Counted from the first letter of the stretch, positions 24,046 through 33,445 are shown. The stretch: DNA of 39,460 nucleotides from an uncultured Oscillospiraceae bacterium (GCA_910588365.1 CAJUQS010000075.1:1-39460); one strand, 5' to 3'. The notes: generated by a model not told the origin, from the sequence alone. A program made the numbers and translations.

Positions 24046-24189
24046 TTATCTGCGCATACAGCCCAAGCCGCAGCCGATCAACAGAAATGCCACGAGGAAC
24101 AGGAGGAACCCGGTGGGAAAGATAACGGCAATCAGGATGCCCAGACCCAGGCCCACGGCGCAGATGCCCAGCCAGCGGCAGTTTCTCAT
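24046..24189 (-). CDS. 47-residue small membrane protein, unknown function
   Basis: It encodes MRNCRWLGICAVGLGLG at the N-terminus, then hydrophobic stretches to residue 44, ending CMRR: two short membrane helices (about 6-21 and 25-43) with basic ends and several cysteines. The ATG at 24189 follows AAGGAGGCGAAGGAG. It ends 14 nt before spoVM and is likely co-transcribed with it and sipL. I have no named family. Small two-helix proteins of this kind are seen in Clostridia, so a role in the forespore membrane is plausible but unproven. Confidence 0.7.
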   Translation of the reverse strand: MRNCRWLGICAVGLGLGILIAVIFPTGFLLFLVAFLLIGCGLGCMRR

Positions 24190-24258
24190 TTCTCCTTCGC
24201 CTCCTTGCTCCGTGGTCTACTAACAGTATATACAGGGAGGTTCCAGCCCGCGGCGCAA

Positions 24259-24295
24259 GACCCGCCCGGATGACGTAAATCATCCGGGCGGGTCT
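24259..24295 (-). terminator. terminator hairpin after psuG-DUF1294
   Basis: AGACCCGCCCGGATGA pairs with TCATCCGGGCGGGTCT around a 5-nt loop. The following T-tract on the minus strand is weak (TCTTG). Confidence 0.75.
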
Positions 24296-24329
24296 GTGAG
24301 AGATATGGGATTTATCCGGGGTAGGCGCT

Positions 24330-24671
24330 TTAAAAGGACAGGAGCGCGCGGCTCAGCCAGATTCCCGCCGCGATCTGTACCAGCAGGATCAGCGGCAGGC
24401 CCCAGGCAAAGTACCAGTGCCTGGTCTTGTGGCGGAACAGCCACATCCCCAGTACGGCCCCCAGACTGCCGCCCAGCAGGGCGGAGAGGAACAGCGTCCG
24501 CTCCCGCACCCGCCGGGCCCCCTTCCGCCTGGAGCGGCCCTTGTCAAACCCCATCAGGCAGAACGCCCAGAGGTTTACTGCGGCCAGATAACACGCCAGC
24601 GGTGCAGCGGGGGAGCCCGCCAGGACGAAAATCGTATCACTCCGGGTCTCCGGCAAAAACTGATACCTCAC
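24330..24671 (-). CDS. DUF1294 domain membrane protein
   Basis: This 113-residue membrane protein ends in a DUF1294 domain: NLWAFCLMGFDKGRSRR, then RVRERTLFLSALLGGSLGA and RHKTRHWYF. Membrane helices lie near residues 15-40, 63-78 and 93-108. The function of the family is unknown. The start is assigned to a GTG at 24671, directly after the psuG stop (24673-24675). There is no strong ribosome binding site, so translation may be coupled; the exact start is uncertain by a few codons. Confidence 0.72.
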   Translation of the reverse strand: MRYQFLPETRSDTIFVLAGSPAAPLACYLAAVNLWAFCLMGFDKGRSRRKGARRVRERTLFLSALLGGSLGAVLGMWLFRHKTRHWYFAWGLPLILLVQIAAGIWLSRALLSF

Positions 24672-24672
24672 C

Positions 24673-25590
24673 TCATGCCATCGCGGCCAGCTCGGCGGCG
24701 GCCTTGGCGGCCACCCGGGCGTTGTTGTACACCAGCTGGATGTTGCTCTCCAGGCTGTCGCCACCGGTGAGATCCTTCACCCGGGCCAGCAGGAAGGGCG
24801 TGGTGGCCTTGCCGTGGATGCCCTGCTCCCGGCTCTCGGCCACGGCCTGGCTGATGGCCTTGTTGATAACGTCCGTGTCCATGGCGTACTCGGCGGGGAT
24901 GGGGTTGGCCACCAGCATACCGCCCTTGAGGCCCATGGCGCGCTGGGCGTGGAAGGCGGCGGCCAGCTCCTTGGGGGTGTCCAGGCGGTAGTCCACGCCG
25001 AAGCCGGACTTGGGGGTATAGAAGGCGGGCAGCTCCTCGGTGCCGTAGCCGATGACCGGCACGCCCTTGGTCTCCAGATACTCCAGGGTCAGACCCAGAT
25101 CCAGGATGGACTTGGCGCCGGCGCAGACCACCATCACCGGGGTCTGACCCAGCTCCTCCAGGTCGGCGGAGATGTCCATGGTGGTCTCAGCGCCCCGGTG
25201 GACGCCGCCGATGCCGCCGGTGGCGAACACGGAGATGCCCGCCATGTGGGCGATCATCATGGTGGTGGTGACGGTGCAGGCGCCGTCCTCGCCCCTGGCG
25301 ATGAGCACCGGCAGATCCCGGCGGCTGGCCTTGGCGATGTCGCCGCCCTTCTTGCCGAAGTACTCAATCTCGTCAGCCGTCAGTCCGGCCTTCAGCCGTC
25401 CGCCGATGATGGCGATGGTGGCGGGCACGGCCCCGTTGTCCCGGATGATCTTTTCCACCTCCAAGGCGGTTTCCACGTTCTTGGGATAGGGCATTCCGTG
25501 GGAGATGATGGTGGACTCCAGAGCTACCACGGGCTTGCCCTCTGCCAGGGCGGCGGCCACCTCAGGGGCGATATCAAGGTACTTGTTCAT
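24673..25590 (-). CDS. psuG: pseudouridine-5'-phosphate glycosidase
   Basis: The 305-residue enzyme splits pseudouridine 5'-phosphate to ribose 5-phosphate and uracil (reversible C-C glycosidic bond cleavage). Glu25 in ALESTIISHG and Lys160 in CAGAKSILDLG are 135 residues apart, the same spacing as the catalytic Glu31/Lys166 pair of the E. coli enzyme. ATG 25590 follows AAGGAGG. Its partner psuK lies upstream on the same strand but is separated by 657 bp of repeat element, so the two may no longer share one transcript. Confidence 0.95.
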   Translation of the reverse strand: MNKYLDIAPEVAAALAEGKPVVALESTIISHGMPYPKNVETALEVEKIIRDNGAVPATIAIIGGRLKAGLTADEIEYFGKKGGDIAKASRRDLPVLIARGEDGACTVTTTMMIAHMAGISVFATGGIGGVHRGAETTMDISADLEELGQTPVMVVCAGAKSILDLGLTLEYLETKGVPVIGYGTEELPAFYTPKSGFGVDYRLDTPKELAAAFHAQRAMGLKGGMLVANPIPAEYAMDTDVINKAISQAVAESREQGIHGKATTPFLLARVKDLTGGDSLESNIQLVYNNARVAAKAAAELAAMA

Positions 25591-25725
25591 GGTTTTTCCT
25601 CCTTAACTTCGCGTCCTGTGGACGCGAGATAAAATTGTTTCTTTTCAATTGATACTGGGGTTTCGCGGCCCAGGGCGGCGCTTGCGCCGCCCGAACGACT
25701 GGCCCGGTGGCACAAGTGCCGCCTT
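25591..25725. other. GC-rich flank of the large noncoding element (copy 1)
   Basis: It holds a GGGCGGCGCTTGCGCCGCCC hairpin (25674-25693). A related module, GGCGGCGCTTGCGTCGCCCGAG, occurs inside copy 2 (33170-33191). I see no gene. Confidence 0.5.
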
Positions 25726-26183
25726 GTTACTTTTTGTACGCACAAAAAGTAACCCAAAATGCGCCGGGGGTGTCCCCCCGGTCCCCCAAAATATACGGGG
25801 GTTTTTCGGGGACGCTCCCAAGTGAAGAGCTGCGGTGCCCCGTGAACTACCGATTCCTACGGGGTTCTGATCTAGGGGTCTGGTACTTGAATGACTCCGG
25901 CTGACGCCCTGTTAAAGGGGGAGAGTCTGCAACAGGGGCGCTCCGAGTCGCTGCAAAGCAAAAACGCACCGCACTCCCCCCGCTGCTTCGCCCCCGATAG
26001 AAGCCGTGGGTAGACGCTGGGCAGCGGCAGACGAAGGGGATGCACTGTCAGGAGAATCAAACCAGTTCGGTCGGAGCGTAAATAAACAACAAATGGAGTA
26101 TCGCCCGGAGGGCGATGCCGGGGGGACCGGGGGTCCTCCCCCGGCGGCTTTTTGGTACCTTTTTGTCCGTACAAAAAGGTACC
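25726..26183 (+). ncRNA. large structured noncoding element, copy 1 (candidate RNA)
   Basis: It begins with hairpin GTTACTTTTTG...CAAAAAGTAAC (25726-25753), then a CCGGGGG hairpin, then a conserved core from 25819. The core has AAGAGCTGCGGTG-type sequence and CCCGT/ACGGG plus GAAC/GTTC pairings that could form a pseudoknot. It then has GCGGCAGACGAAGG, an ATCGCCC...GGGCGAT hairpin, and a CCGGGGG...CCCCCGG hairpin followed by T5. It ends with GGTACC...GGTACC (26154-26183). The order is the same in copy 2. I see no protein coding potential. The strand is set by the terminator and is inference. Confidence 0.5.
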
Positions 26184-26247
26184 CGGCGTTAGCCGGCAAA
26201 AGACCGGCCTGCGAGGGATGGGGGGGGAACCCCCATAAAAGGAAACC

Positions 26248-27324
26248 TCACCCCATCCTGCTCCTGACCGCATCCGCGCCCATGGCGGGGTTGATGGTTT
26301 CCGGGCTCTCCATGGCGATGGAGGAGGCGGCCAGGCCCGCCAGGGCCGTGCCCTCCAGATCCGTCCCCTCCAAGTATGCCCAGGCAATGGCCGCCATAAA
26401 GGCATCGCCGCAGCCGGTGGTGTTGACCATGTTTCCGGGGAGGCAGGGAACATGGATCTGACGGCTGTGATCGGCGGCGTAGACGCCGTCGCCCCCCATG
26501 CTGATGAACACCCGCCTGAGCCCTGTGTCCAGAAGGACGGCGGCGGCACGCTCCGCCCCGGCCAGATCGGGGATGGGCTCCCCGCTGAGAAGCTCCGCCT
26601 CGATCCGGTTGGGCTTGAGGGTGTGGAGCCTGCCCAGAACCGGGCGCAGCTTCTCCGCCTTGGTGGTGGAGACCGGGTCGGCAAAGAGGGGGACCTTGCA
26701 GTTCTCCGCCAGCCACGCGATGGACTCCGCCGGGATGTTGGTATCCACGATTACCAGCTGGGCGTTGCTCAGAAGGGCGGACCGGGAATTCAGGAACGCC
26801 GGCGTCACGTGGTCGTAGATCTCCATGTCCGCCACCGCCAGTTCCATATCCCCGCCGGGACCGGCGATATAGAGATAGGTGGAGGTGGTTCCGCCGGGGA
26901 CCTGCAGGGCGTGGCTGATATCAATGCCCAGCTCGCCGCAGGAGGCGGCCACCTTCTGGGCGGACACGTCGTCCCCGAAGGCGGTGAGCAGATGGACATC
27001 CACCCCCAGCAGGGACAGATTGTGGGCGATGTTCCGCCCCACGCCGCCCAGGCTCATCCGTACCCGCCCCGGGTTGGAGTCCTGGCCGATCAGCGGCCCA
27101 AAGGATCGGCCGCCGACATCCATGTTCACCCCGCCCACTACCACAGCATAGGGCGCGGTGTGTACAATATACCCCCGCCCGGCGATGTGCCCCTTCTTCA
27201 TCAGATTGGAGATATGCACCGCCGCGGAGGATCTGGTGATCCCCGCCTTGTCCGCGAGCTCCTGCTGGGTGATCATGGGGTTCTCCTCAATCCAGCGCAG
27301 GAGCTGCCGTTCACGCTGGGTCAC
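26248..27324 (-). CDS. psuK: pseudouridine kinase with N-terminal helix-turn-helix
   Basis: This 358-residue protein has a winged helix-turn-helix at residues 5-55 (ITQQELADKAGITRSSAAVHI), fused to a PfkB/ribokinase-fold sugar kinase. The kinase part has VGGVNMDVGG (63-72), GGVGRNIAHNL (93-103) and the catalytic NTTGCGDAF at 301-309 (Asp307). It phosphorylates pseudouridine, feeding psuG. The HTH suggests it may also bind DNA, perhaps its own promoter. ATG 27324 follows AGGAGGTGGG. Kinases with this HTH are a known variant in Firmicutes and Enterobacteria; the substrate is inferred from psuG nearby. Confidence 0.88.
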   Translation of the reverse strand: MTQRERQLLRWIEENPMITQQELADKAGITRSSAAVHISNLMKKGHIAGRGYIVHTAPYAVVVGGVNMDVGGRSFGPLIGQDSNPGRVRMSLGGVGRNIAHNLSLLGVDVHLLTAFGDDVSAQKVAASCGELGIDISHALQVPGGTTSTYLYIAGPGGDMELAVADMEIYDHVTPAFLNSRSALLSNAQLVIVDTNIPAESIAWLAENCKVPLFADPVSTTKAEKLRPVLGRLHTLKPNRIEAELLSGEPIPDLAGAERAAAVLLDTGLRRVFISMGGDGVYAADHSRQIHVPCLPGNMVNTTGCGDAFMAAIAWAYLEGTDLEGTALAGLAASSIAMESPETINPAMGADAVRSRMG

Positions 27325-27370
27325 ATACCCACCTCCTAAATAATAGTTTATAAAATAATCGTATGCTTAC

Positions 27371-27399
27371 AGTATAGCCGGTGATGGGGGAATTGTCAA
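27371..27399 (-). promoter_or_regulatory. sigma-A promoter of psuK
   Basis: On the minus strand, TTGACA (27399-27394) and TATACT (27376-27371) are 17 nt apart. Just downstream (27338-27362), repeated AAATAAT-type A/T blocks could be an operator for the HTH of PsuK; that part is guesswork. Confidence 0.8.
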
Positions 27400-27472
27400 G
27401 AGGAATTCTGGGAGGAATCAAATTTTTGGAGGAAATGACGGGGGAAGTTTGGCGGGGAGGGGAGAAAACCAC

Positions 27473-27501
27473 TTGTAAAAAATGGTTTCCGGAGGTATAA
27501 T
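27473..27501 (+). promoter_or_regulatory. sigma-A promoter of asnS
   Basis: TTGTAA (27473-27478) and TATAAT (27496-27501) are 17 nt apart. The leader is about 45 nt, without an obvious T-box, so the gene does not look tRNA-regulated. Confidence 0.75.
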
Positions 27502-27553
27502 ACCCCTATTCGGATGAATTCCGAAATATTTAAAAAATTGCAGGTGAAATGAT

Positions 27554-28948
<1,395 letters not shown>

Positions 28949-28951
28949 GGG

Positions 28952-29350
28952 ATGGCCAGCAAATACTACAGGCCGTGCAGGGAACTGGAGCGCTGCGACG
29001 AGCTGATTGAAAAATACTGGAAGACCCAGCAGTACGAGAAGTGCTTCTCCGGCTACCTGCCCTTGGCGGAGGAGGGGTACCCGCTGGCGGAGTGCCAGGT
29101 GGGGTACTTCTACCTGGAGGGCCGGGGCGTGGAAAAGGACCTGGACAAAGCGTTCTATTGGACGCAGCGCGCGGCCGGGCACGGCGACTGGGACGGCCAG
29201 TTCAATCTGGGCTGGTTCTATGAGACAGGCACGGGCATCCCGGCGGACATGGAGAAGGCCAGGCACTGGTACAGGCAGGCGGCCCTCCAGGGGCACGAGC
29301 TGGCCCGCAAAAAATGCGAGGAGCTGGGGATGACAGCTGACAAGAAATGA
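28952..29350 (+). CDS. Sel1-repeat (SLR/TPR-like) protein
   Basis: A 132-residue protein with two clear Sel1-like repeats (about 45-78 and 81-117): pattern AxxxxGxxYxxGxGVxxDxxKAxxWxxxAA. Such alpha-alpha repeats bind proteins. The start ATG lies three bases after the asnS stop and ten bases separate its stop from the next start, so the three genes are probably one operon. There is no signal peptide. The partner is unknown. Confidence 0.85.
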   Translation: MASKYYRPCRELERCDELIEKYWKTQQYEKCFSGYLPLAEEGYPLAECQVGYFYLEGRGVEKDLDKAFYWTQRAAGHGDWDGQFNLGWFYETGTGIPADMEKARHWYRQAALQGHELARKKCEELGMTADKK

Positions 29351-29360
29351 GGATACCCAA

Positions 29361-30617
29361 ATGAAGACACCCTTTGTCACAAAGCAGCAGCTGGAGGCGA
29401 TTACCGCCCAATATCCGACGCCCTTCCACCTCTACGATGAGAAGGGCCTCCGGGAGAACGCCCGGCGGGTGAACGCCGCCTTCTCCTGGAACCCGGGGTT
29501 CAAGGAGTACTTCGCCGTCAAGGCCGCCCCCACCCCTGCCCTCCTGAAGCTGCTCAGGGAGGAGGGCTGCGGGGCCGACTGCTCCAGCCTGGCGGAGCTG
29601 GAGATAGCCCGCCGGTGCGGTTTCCGGGGGAGTGAGATCATGTTCTCCTCCAACAACACCCTGGCGGAGGAGTACCGGCTGGCGGATGAGCTGGGAGCGA
29701 TCATCAACCTGGACGATCTCACCCACGTGGAGTTTCTGGAGCAGTCCATCGGACATATTCCGGAGACCGTCTTCTGCCGCTACAACCCCGGCGGGGTCTT
29801 CACCCTGGGGGAGGGGAAGGACGGCGTACAGGTCATGGACACCCCCGGCGACGCCAAGTACGGCATGACCCGGCCCCAGATCGCCCAGGCGTTCCGGGAG
29901 CTGAAGGCCAGGGGCGCCAAATATTTCGGCCTCCACTGCTTCCTGGCCTCCAATACCATCTCCAACCAGTACTACCCCGAGCTGGCGGGCATCCTGTTCC
30001 GGCTGGCGGCGGAGCTGAAGGAGGAGACCGGGTGCGACATCCGCCATATCAACCTCTCCGGCGGCATCGGCATCCCCTACCGGCCGGAGGAGGAGACCAA
30101 CGACATCGCCGTCATCGGCGAGGGCGTGCGGCGGAAATTTGAGGAGATCCTCCTGCCCGCCGGGCTGGGCGGCGTACAGCTGTGCAGCGAGCTGGGCCGG
30201 TTTATGACGGGCCCCTACGGGTGCCTGGTGACCAGGGTGGTTCACTTCAAGCACATCTACAAGGAGTATGTTGGCGTGGACGCCTGTGCCGCGGATCTGA
30301 TGCGCCCGGCTGTCTACGGGGCCTACCACCACATCACCGTGGCGGGGAAGGAGGGCGCCCCCTGTGACCACAGGTACGATGTCACCGGCTCCCTGTGCGA
30401 GAACTGCGACAAGTTCGCCGTGGATCGGATGCTGCCCGAGATTCAGCGCGGGGACCTGCTGGTCATTCACGACACCGGGGCCCACGGCCACTCCATGGGA
30501 TACAACTACAACGGCAAGCTGCGCTCTGCGGAGCTGCTGCTGAAGGCGGGTGGCGGCGTGGAACTGATCCGCCGGGCGGAGACCCTGGAGGACTACTTCG
30601 CCACCGTGGTGTGGTGA
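29361..30617 (+). CDS. lysA: diaminopimelate decarboxylase-like PLP enzyme
   Basis: A 418-residue fold-type III decarboxylase (alanine-racemase-like TIM barrel). The PLP lysine is Lys54 in YFAVKAAP. It also has HCFLASNT (about 193-200), LSGGIGIPY (about 232-240), CSELGRFMTGPYG and a C-terminal CENCDKFA. In meso-diaminopimelate decarboxylase the last motif is usually CESGD, and the HxGS segment also differs, so it is a divergent form. Lysine formation is the best guess, but another D-amino-acid or polyamine-type decarboxylation is possible. The start at 29361 follows a weak GAGGA. It overlaps the next gene by 4 nt. Confidence 0.82.
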   Translation: MKTPFVTKQQLEAITAQYPTPFHLYDEKGLRENARRVNAAFSWNPGFKEYFAVKAAPTPALLKLLREEGCGADCSSLAELEIARRCGFRGSEIMFSSNNTLAEEYRLADELGAIINLDDLTHVEFLEQSIGHIPETVFCRYNPGGVFTLGEGKDGVQVMDTPGDAKYGMTRPQIAQAFRELKARGAKYFGLHCFLASNTISNQYYPELAGILFRLAAELKEETGCDIRHINLSGGIGIPYRPEEETNDIAVIGEGVRRKFEEILLPAGLGGVQLCSELGRFMTGPYGCLVTRVVHFKHIYKEYVGVDACAADLMRPAVYGAYHHITVAGKEGAPCDHRYDVTGSLCENCDKFAVDRMLPEIQRGDLLVIHDTGAHGHSMGYNYNGKLRSAELLLKAGGGVELIRRAETLEDYFATVVW

Positions 30618-30949
30618 GCGGGAAGGCGGGACCGGTTTTTCAGAGGATCTACGACATTACCCGGCAGATTCCCTGCGGATCCGTGACCACATACGGGCGG
30701 ATCGCGGCCCTGGCGGGAAATCCCCGCATGAGCCGCGTCGTGGGCGGCGCGATGCACACCGCGCCGGAGGACGTCCCCTGCCACCGGGTGGTCAACCGCT
30801 CCGGCGGCCTCAGCGGCGCCTTTCAGCCCATGGGGGAGGACACCCACCGTCTCCTGCTGGAGATGGAGGGCGTATGCTTCCGGCCGGACGGGACGGTGGA
30901 CTTGGACCGGCACCTGTGGGATGGACCGGATTCAGAAAAAGAGGGATAG
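30614..30949 (+). CDS. MGMT family protein (alkyltransferase-like)
   Basis: A 111-residue protein of the O6-alkylguanine-DNA alkyltransferase/ATL family, with the DNA-binding helix (SVTTYGRIAALAGNPRMSR, about residues 22-40) and PCHRVVNRSG (about 56-65). The active-site Cys is present, while alkyltransferase-like proteins often have Trp or Ala there, so it may be a true repair enzyme or a lesion flag. GTG 30614 overlaps the decarboxylase stop (GTGA), giving coupled translation. The size is that of the short single-domain type. Confidence 0.85.
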   Translation: MSGKAGPVFQRIYDITRQIPCGSVTTYGRIAALAGNPRMSRVVGGAMHTAPEDVPCHRVVNRSGGLSGAFQPMGEDTHRLLLEMEGVCFRPDGTVDLDRHLWDGPDSEKEG

Positions 30950-30981
30950 AGGCCCCGGGCGTTTGAACGCCCGGGGCCTCA
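30949..30981 (+). terminator. terminator after the MGMT gene
   Basis: GAGGCCCCGGGCGTT pairs with AACGCCCGGGGCCTC around TG. A near-copy sits at 31196-31229. Confidence 0.8.
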
Positions 30982-31065
30982 GCCTGTCCCCAAAGCTCTC
31001 CGCAGGCGTTAGGCGGGCCAAGCCCGCCACAGCTCGAATGCCGCCGCTGGCGGCCCTACGGGAGT

Positions 31066-31196
31066 TCGCGCCCGCAGGCGCGAATAAAATAAGATCACTT
31101 TTTCGGCGGCGTGTACGTCGAAAAAGTACTTTACGGGCCGAACTCGGCCCGGACCTTCCTTCTCAAAAAAGTGGCGGCGCCACTTTTTTGACACAT
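31066..31196. repeat. second copy of the GCGGCGTGTACGT hairpin repeat
   Basis: It shares with 9311-9435 the order GCCCGCAGGC hairpin, ATAAAAT..., ACTTTTTCG-GCGGCGTGTACGT-CGAAAAAGT hairpin, then a CTTCTCAAAAAAGTGGCGGCG unit ending CACTTTTTTGACA. It lies between two near-identical terminators and is about 130 bp long. Confidence 0.65.
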
Positions 31197-31229
31197 AGAG
31201 GCCCCGGACGTTTGAACGCCCGGGGCTTT
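31197..31229 (-). terminator. terminator of the lipoprotein gene (copy of 30949-30981)
   Basis: GCCCCGGACGTT...AACGCCCGGGGC forms a stem, followed by TTTC on the + strand and A-rich sequence on the other, so it can serve both directions. Confidence 0.7.
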
Positions 31230-31236
31230 CTTGCGC

Positions 31237-32127
31237 TTATGGCGCGGTCAGCAGGATTTCCACGATGGCTGCCATCTCCTTGTCCGGGTAGAAGCGGATG
31301 GTCCAGGGGCAGGGGGGATAGGAGACCGGCTCCTCCGGTAGCGGATCGATCGGATCCGGGACGCCGGACGCGGATACCGGGGCCTCCTCCGGTAGGACGG
31401 GGGGCTGAGACGCCGGCTCCGTCTCTCCGGCCGGGGGCTCCGCCTCCTCAGCCGGGGAGACGTCTTCCTCAGCCGGGGATTCCGTCCCGGGCCCGTCCGC
31501 GGCAGTCTCCTCCCCGCCGCCGGCAGATAGAGCCGGTTCCCCAGCGCCCTCCACCGGCGTCTCCGCCTCAGCTTCCCCGGCGCACAGCTCCTGCCACAGG
31601 CTCTCCACTGCGGCAATCACGGCCTCCCGGGGGGTGTCATAGACGAACTGGGCGGTGAGCTTCTCCCGCTCCTCCCGGGCCGTCAGGCGCAGCAGATCCA
31701 CCAGGGACTGGCTGTCCGACAGGGTCATGATGCTGCCAATATCCTCTGTGCCCTCCCGGTAGGTCATGCGGTAGGTCAGCGTACCGTAGCTGGGGCCGGC
31801 CTCGTAGGAGAAGGTCAGCCGCTCCAGCAGATAGGCGCCCAGGGTGGTCTCATCCCGGACCTCCTTCTGGGCGTCCAGGGCCTGCTGGTAGGAGTTGGCC
31901 TCCTCGTAGCAGCGGATGACCCCCTCCTCGGTCCGCTGCTCCACCAGCATGAGCAGGGAGTTGACCAGATCCTGGTAGCTCTCGGCCCGCAGGGTGTCCT
32001 TGGTACTGGAATCCCAGTAGCGGTCCGTGTAGGGCTCCACCACGCTGTAGGACCGCTCCAGCAGGGAGGTACAGCCGCTCAGCAGCAGGCAGGCGGCCAG
32101 AAGAGGGGGAAAAAGCCGCTGTTTCAC
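31237..32127 (-). CDS. secreted lipoprotein of unknown function
   Basis: A 296-residue lipoprotein with lipobox LLSGC near residues 16-20, a helical domain (about 25-185), then a long Glu/Pro/Ala/Ser-rich low-complexity segment (about 190-270) and a short C-terminal domain with PWTIRFYPDKE. The GTG at 32127 is preferred to a GTG nine bases upstream because GGGGAGG is then about eight bases away. It is 22 nt after the LUD gene on the same strand. I recognise no domain. Confidence 0.75.
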   Translation of the reverse strand: MKQRLFPPLLAACLLLSGCTSLLERSYSVVEPYTDRYWDSSTKDTLRAESYQDLVNSLLMLVEQRTEEGVIRCYEEANSYQQALDAQKEVRDETTLGAYLLERLTFSYEAGPSYGTLTYRMTYREGTEDIGSIMTLSDSQSLVDLLRLTAREEREKLTAQFVYDTPREAVIAAVESLWQELCAGEAEAETPVEGAGEPALSAGGGEETAADGPGTESPAEEDVSPAEEAEPPAGETEPASQPPVLPEEAPVSASGVPDPIDPLPEEPVSYPPCPWTIRFYPDKEMAAIVEILLTAP

Positions 32128-32149
32128 AGACCACACCTCCCCGAAAAAA

Positions 32150-32752
32150 TCAATAGCCCAGCTCCTGGTCGATGAGCACGACCTCCATGTCCATGCTGTT
32201 CATCTTCCTGTAGTGTACCACCAGCCCCCGGCAGATCCGCTCCGGGCTGTTACAGTTGTAGCACCTGTCGCCCTTGACGGCGCAGGGCGTCTTACGGCCC
32301 AGCCGCTGGGCGTTTTTCGGGGCGACCACGTTGCGCAGGCGGTGGAGGGCACTGTGGAAATCCGGGGAGACCTTGTTCTTTCCGGCCACAAAGTAGACCT
32401 TTTTGTGGCCGTAGAGGGAGGAGGCCGCCCGGTTGCCGGTACCGTCGATGTTGAGAATCTCTCCGGTATCCTCCGCGATGGCGTTGGCGGAGAGCAGGTA
32501 GATCTCCGCGTCTGCGGCCAGCTTCTGCACCTCGGCGGGGTCCCCCGGGGTAAAGCCGTGGCTGTAGAGGGTGTTGTGGCTGCCGAGGGACTCCTTCAGG
32601 CCCAGGCCGGTGATGGTCATGGAGCCGCCCATTCCCACGGTTTTTCCGTCAATCTCCCGGTTCAGGTAGCTGGCGGCATCCTCGCCGGAGGCGAAGACAG
32701 AGACGGTGAAGCCGTTGGCTTCCAGCTGCTTTTTCAGATTTTCAAAGGGCAT
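32150..32752 (-). CDS. LUD domain protein (LutC/LldG-like)
   Basis: A 200-residue protein of the LUD (DUF162) fold, seen in lactate-utilisation LutB/LutC. GGSMTITGLG (42-51) and GTGNRAA mark the nucleotide-like pocket, and the C-terminus has the Cys pattern CAVKGDRCYNCNSPERICR near 160-178, suggestive of a metal or Fe-S site. Lone LUD proteins of this size are common in Clostridia and their substrate is unknown. The ATG at 32752 follows AAAGGAG; the open frame upstream of it runs through repeat DNA and is not used. Confidence 0.85.
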   Translation of the reverse strand: MPFENLKKQLEANGFTVSVFASGEDAASYLNREIDGKTVGMGGSMTITGLGLKESLGSHNTLYSHGFTPGDPAEVQKLAADAEIYLLSANAIAEDTGEILNIDGTGNRAASSLYGHKKVYFVAGKNKVSPDFHSALHRLRNVVAPKNAQRLGRKTPCAVKGDRCYNCNSPERICRGLVVHYRKMNSMDMEVVLIDQELGY

Positions 32753-32800
32753 GTTTGTTCTCCTTTCTTCTTGCCGCCCAACGGGCGGGGACTTCTTGAT
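32753..32800. other. short gap before the large noncoding element, copy 2
   Basis: It holds the LUD ribosome binding site and a GCCGCCC...GGGCGG-type inverted repeat. I see nothing else in it. Confidence 0.5.
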
Positions 32801-32897
32801 TTTTTCACGGGGGCTCTGCGCCTCAAGGCGGACGCAAGCGGTCGTTCGGCTTTGCCGAATGACGCGAGTCAAGTGGGGCTTACGCAGCCCCACGCCC
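32801..32897. repeat. left terminal inverted repeat of element copy 2
   Basis: TTTTTCACGGGGGCTC... to ...CAGCCCCACGCCC is almost the complement of 33446-33543, with about eight differences and a one-base gap by eye. Confidence 0.8.
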
Positions 32898-32900
32898 CGC

Positions 32901-33442
32901 GGGTACTTTTCCCACGCGGGAAAAGTACCCAAAAGCGCGCCAGAACCTACGGTTCTGGACTCCCTTACTCGGGGCCGCCCCAAGGGGGCGTCCACCTCAG
33001 CGGGGGACTTTCGGACACGCTCTGCAAATGAAGAGCTGCGGTGCCCCGTGAACAAGTGAGCCCTACGGGGTTCTGATCTAGTGGTCTGGTACTTGAATCA
33101 CTCCGCCTGCCGGTCTCTTAAAGGGGTAGAGCCTGCAAAGGGGGCCCTCCGAATCGCTGCGCAGTAAGGCGGCGCTTGCGTCGCCCGAGCAGTCGTTGGG
33201 CCGCAGGCACAATGACGCGAGTCACCGTACCGATGTGCCACAGCAGGGAGTGCGTTAGAACCTGTGGGCAGACGCAGAAGTGCGGCAGACGAAGGACAGG
33301 CACCACCGGTAGAATTAGCCCAGCTACAGCAAAGGGCAGATAAAATCAAAAATGGAGTATCGCCCGGAGGGCGATGCCGGGGGGACCGGGGGCGCTCCCC
33401 CGGCGCTTTTTTGCATACTTTTTGTGCGTACAAAAAGTATGC
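32901..33442 (+). ncRNA. large structured noncoding element, copy 2 (candidate RNA)
   Basis: The same ordered parts as 25726-26183: hairpin GGGTACTTTTCCC...GGGAAAAGTACCC (32901-32930), a CCAGAACC...GGTTCTGG hairpin at the place of the CCGGGGG hairpin, the conserved core from 33026, GCGGCAGACGAAGG, an ATCGCCC...GGGCGAT hairpin, a CCGGGGG...CCCCCGG hairpin followed by T6, and the final hairpin GCATACTTTTTG...CAAAAAGTATGC (33413-33442). It carries an extra 85-bp module near 33165-33250. I see no protein-coding evidence. Confidence 0.5.
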
Positions 33443-33445
33443 GCA

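Noticed and set aside
32753..33055. N-terminal extension of the LUD protein
   Set aside because: It lies in the inverted-repeat arm and hairpins; the ATG at 32752 has AAAGGAG and gives the normal domain start.
33098..33433. 111-residue minus-strand frame inside element copy 2
   Set aside because: No ribosome binding site, low-complexity translation, frame not kept in copy 1.
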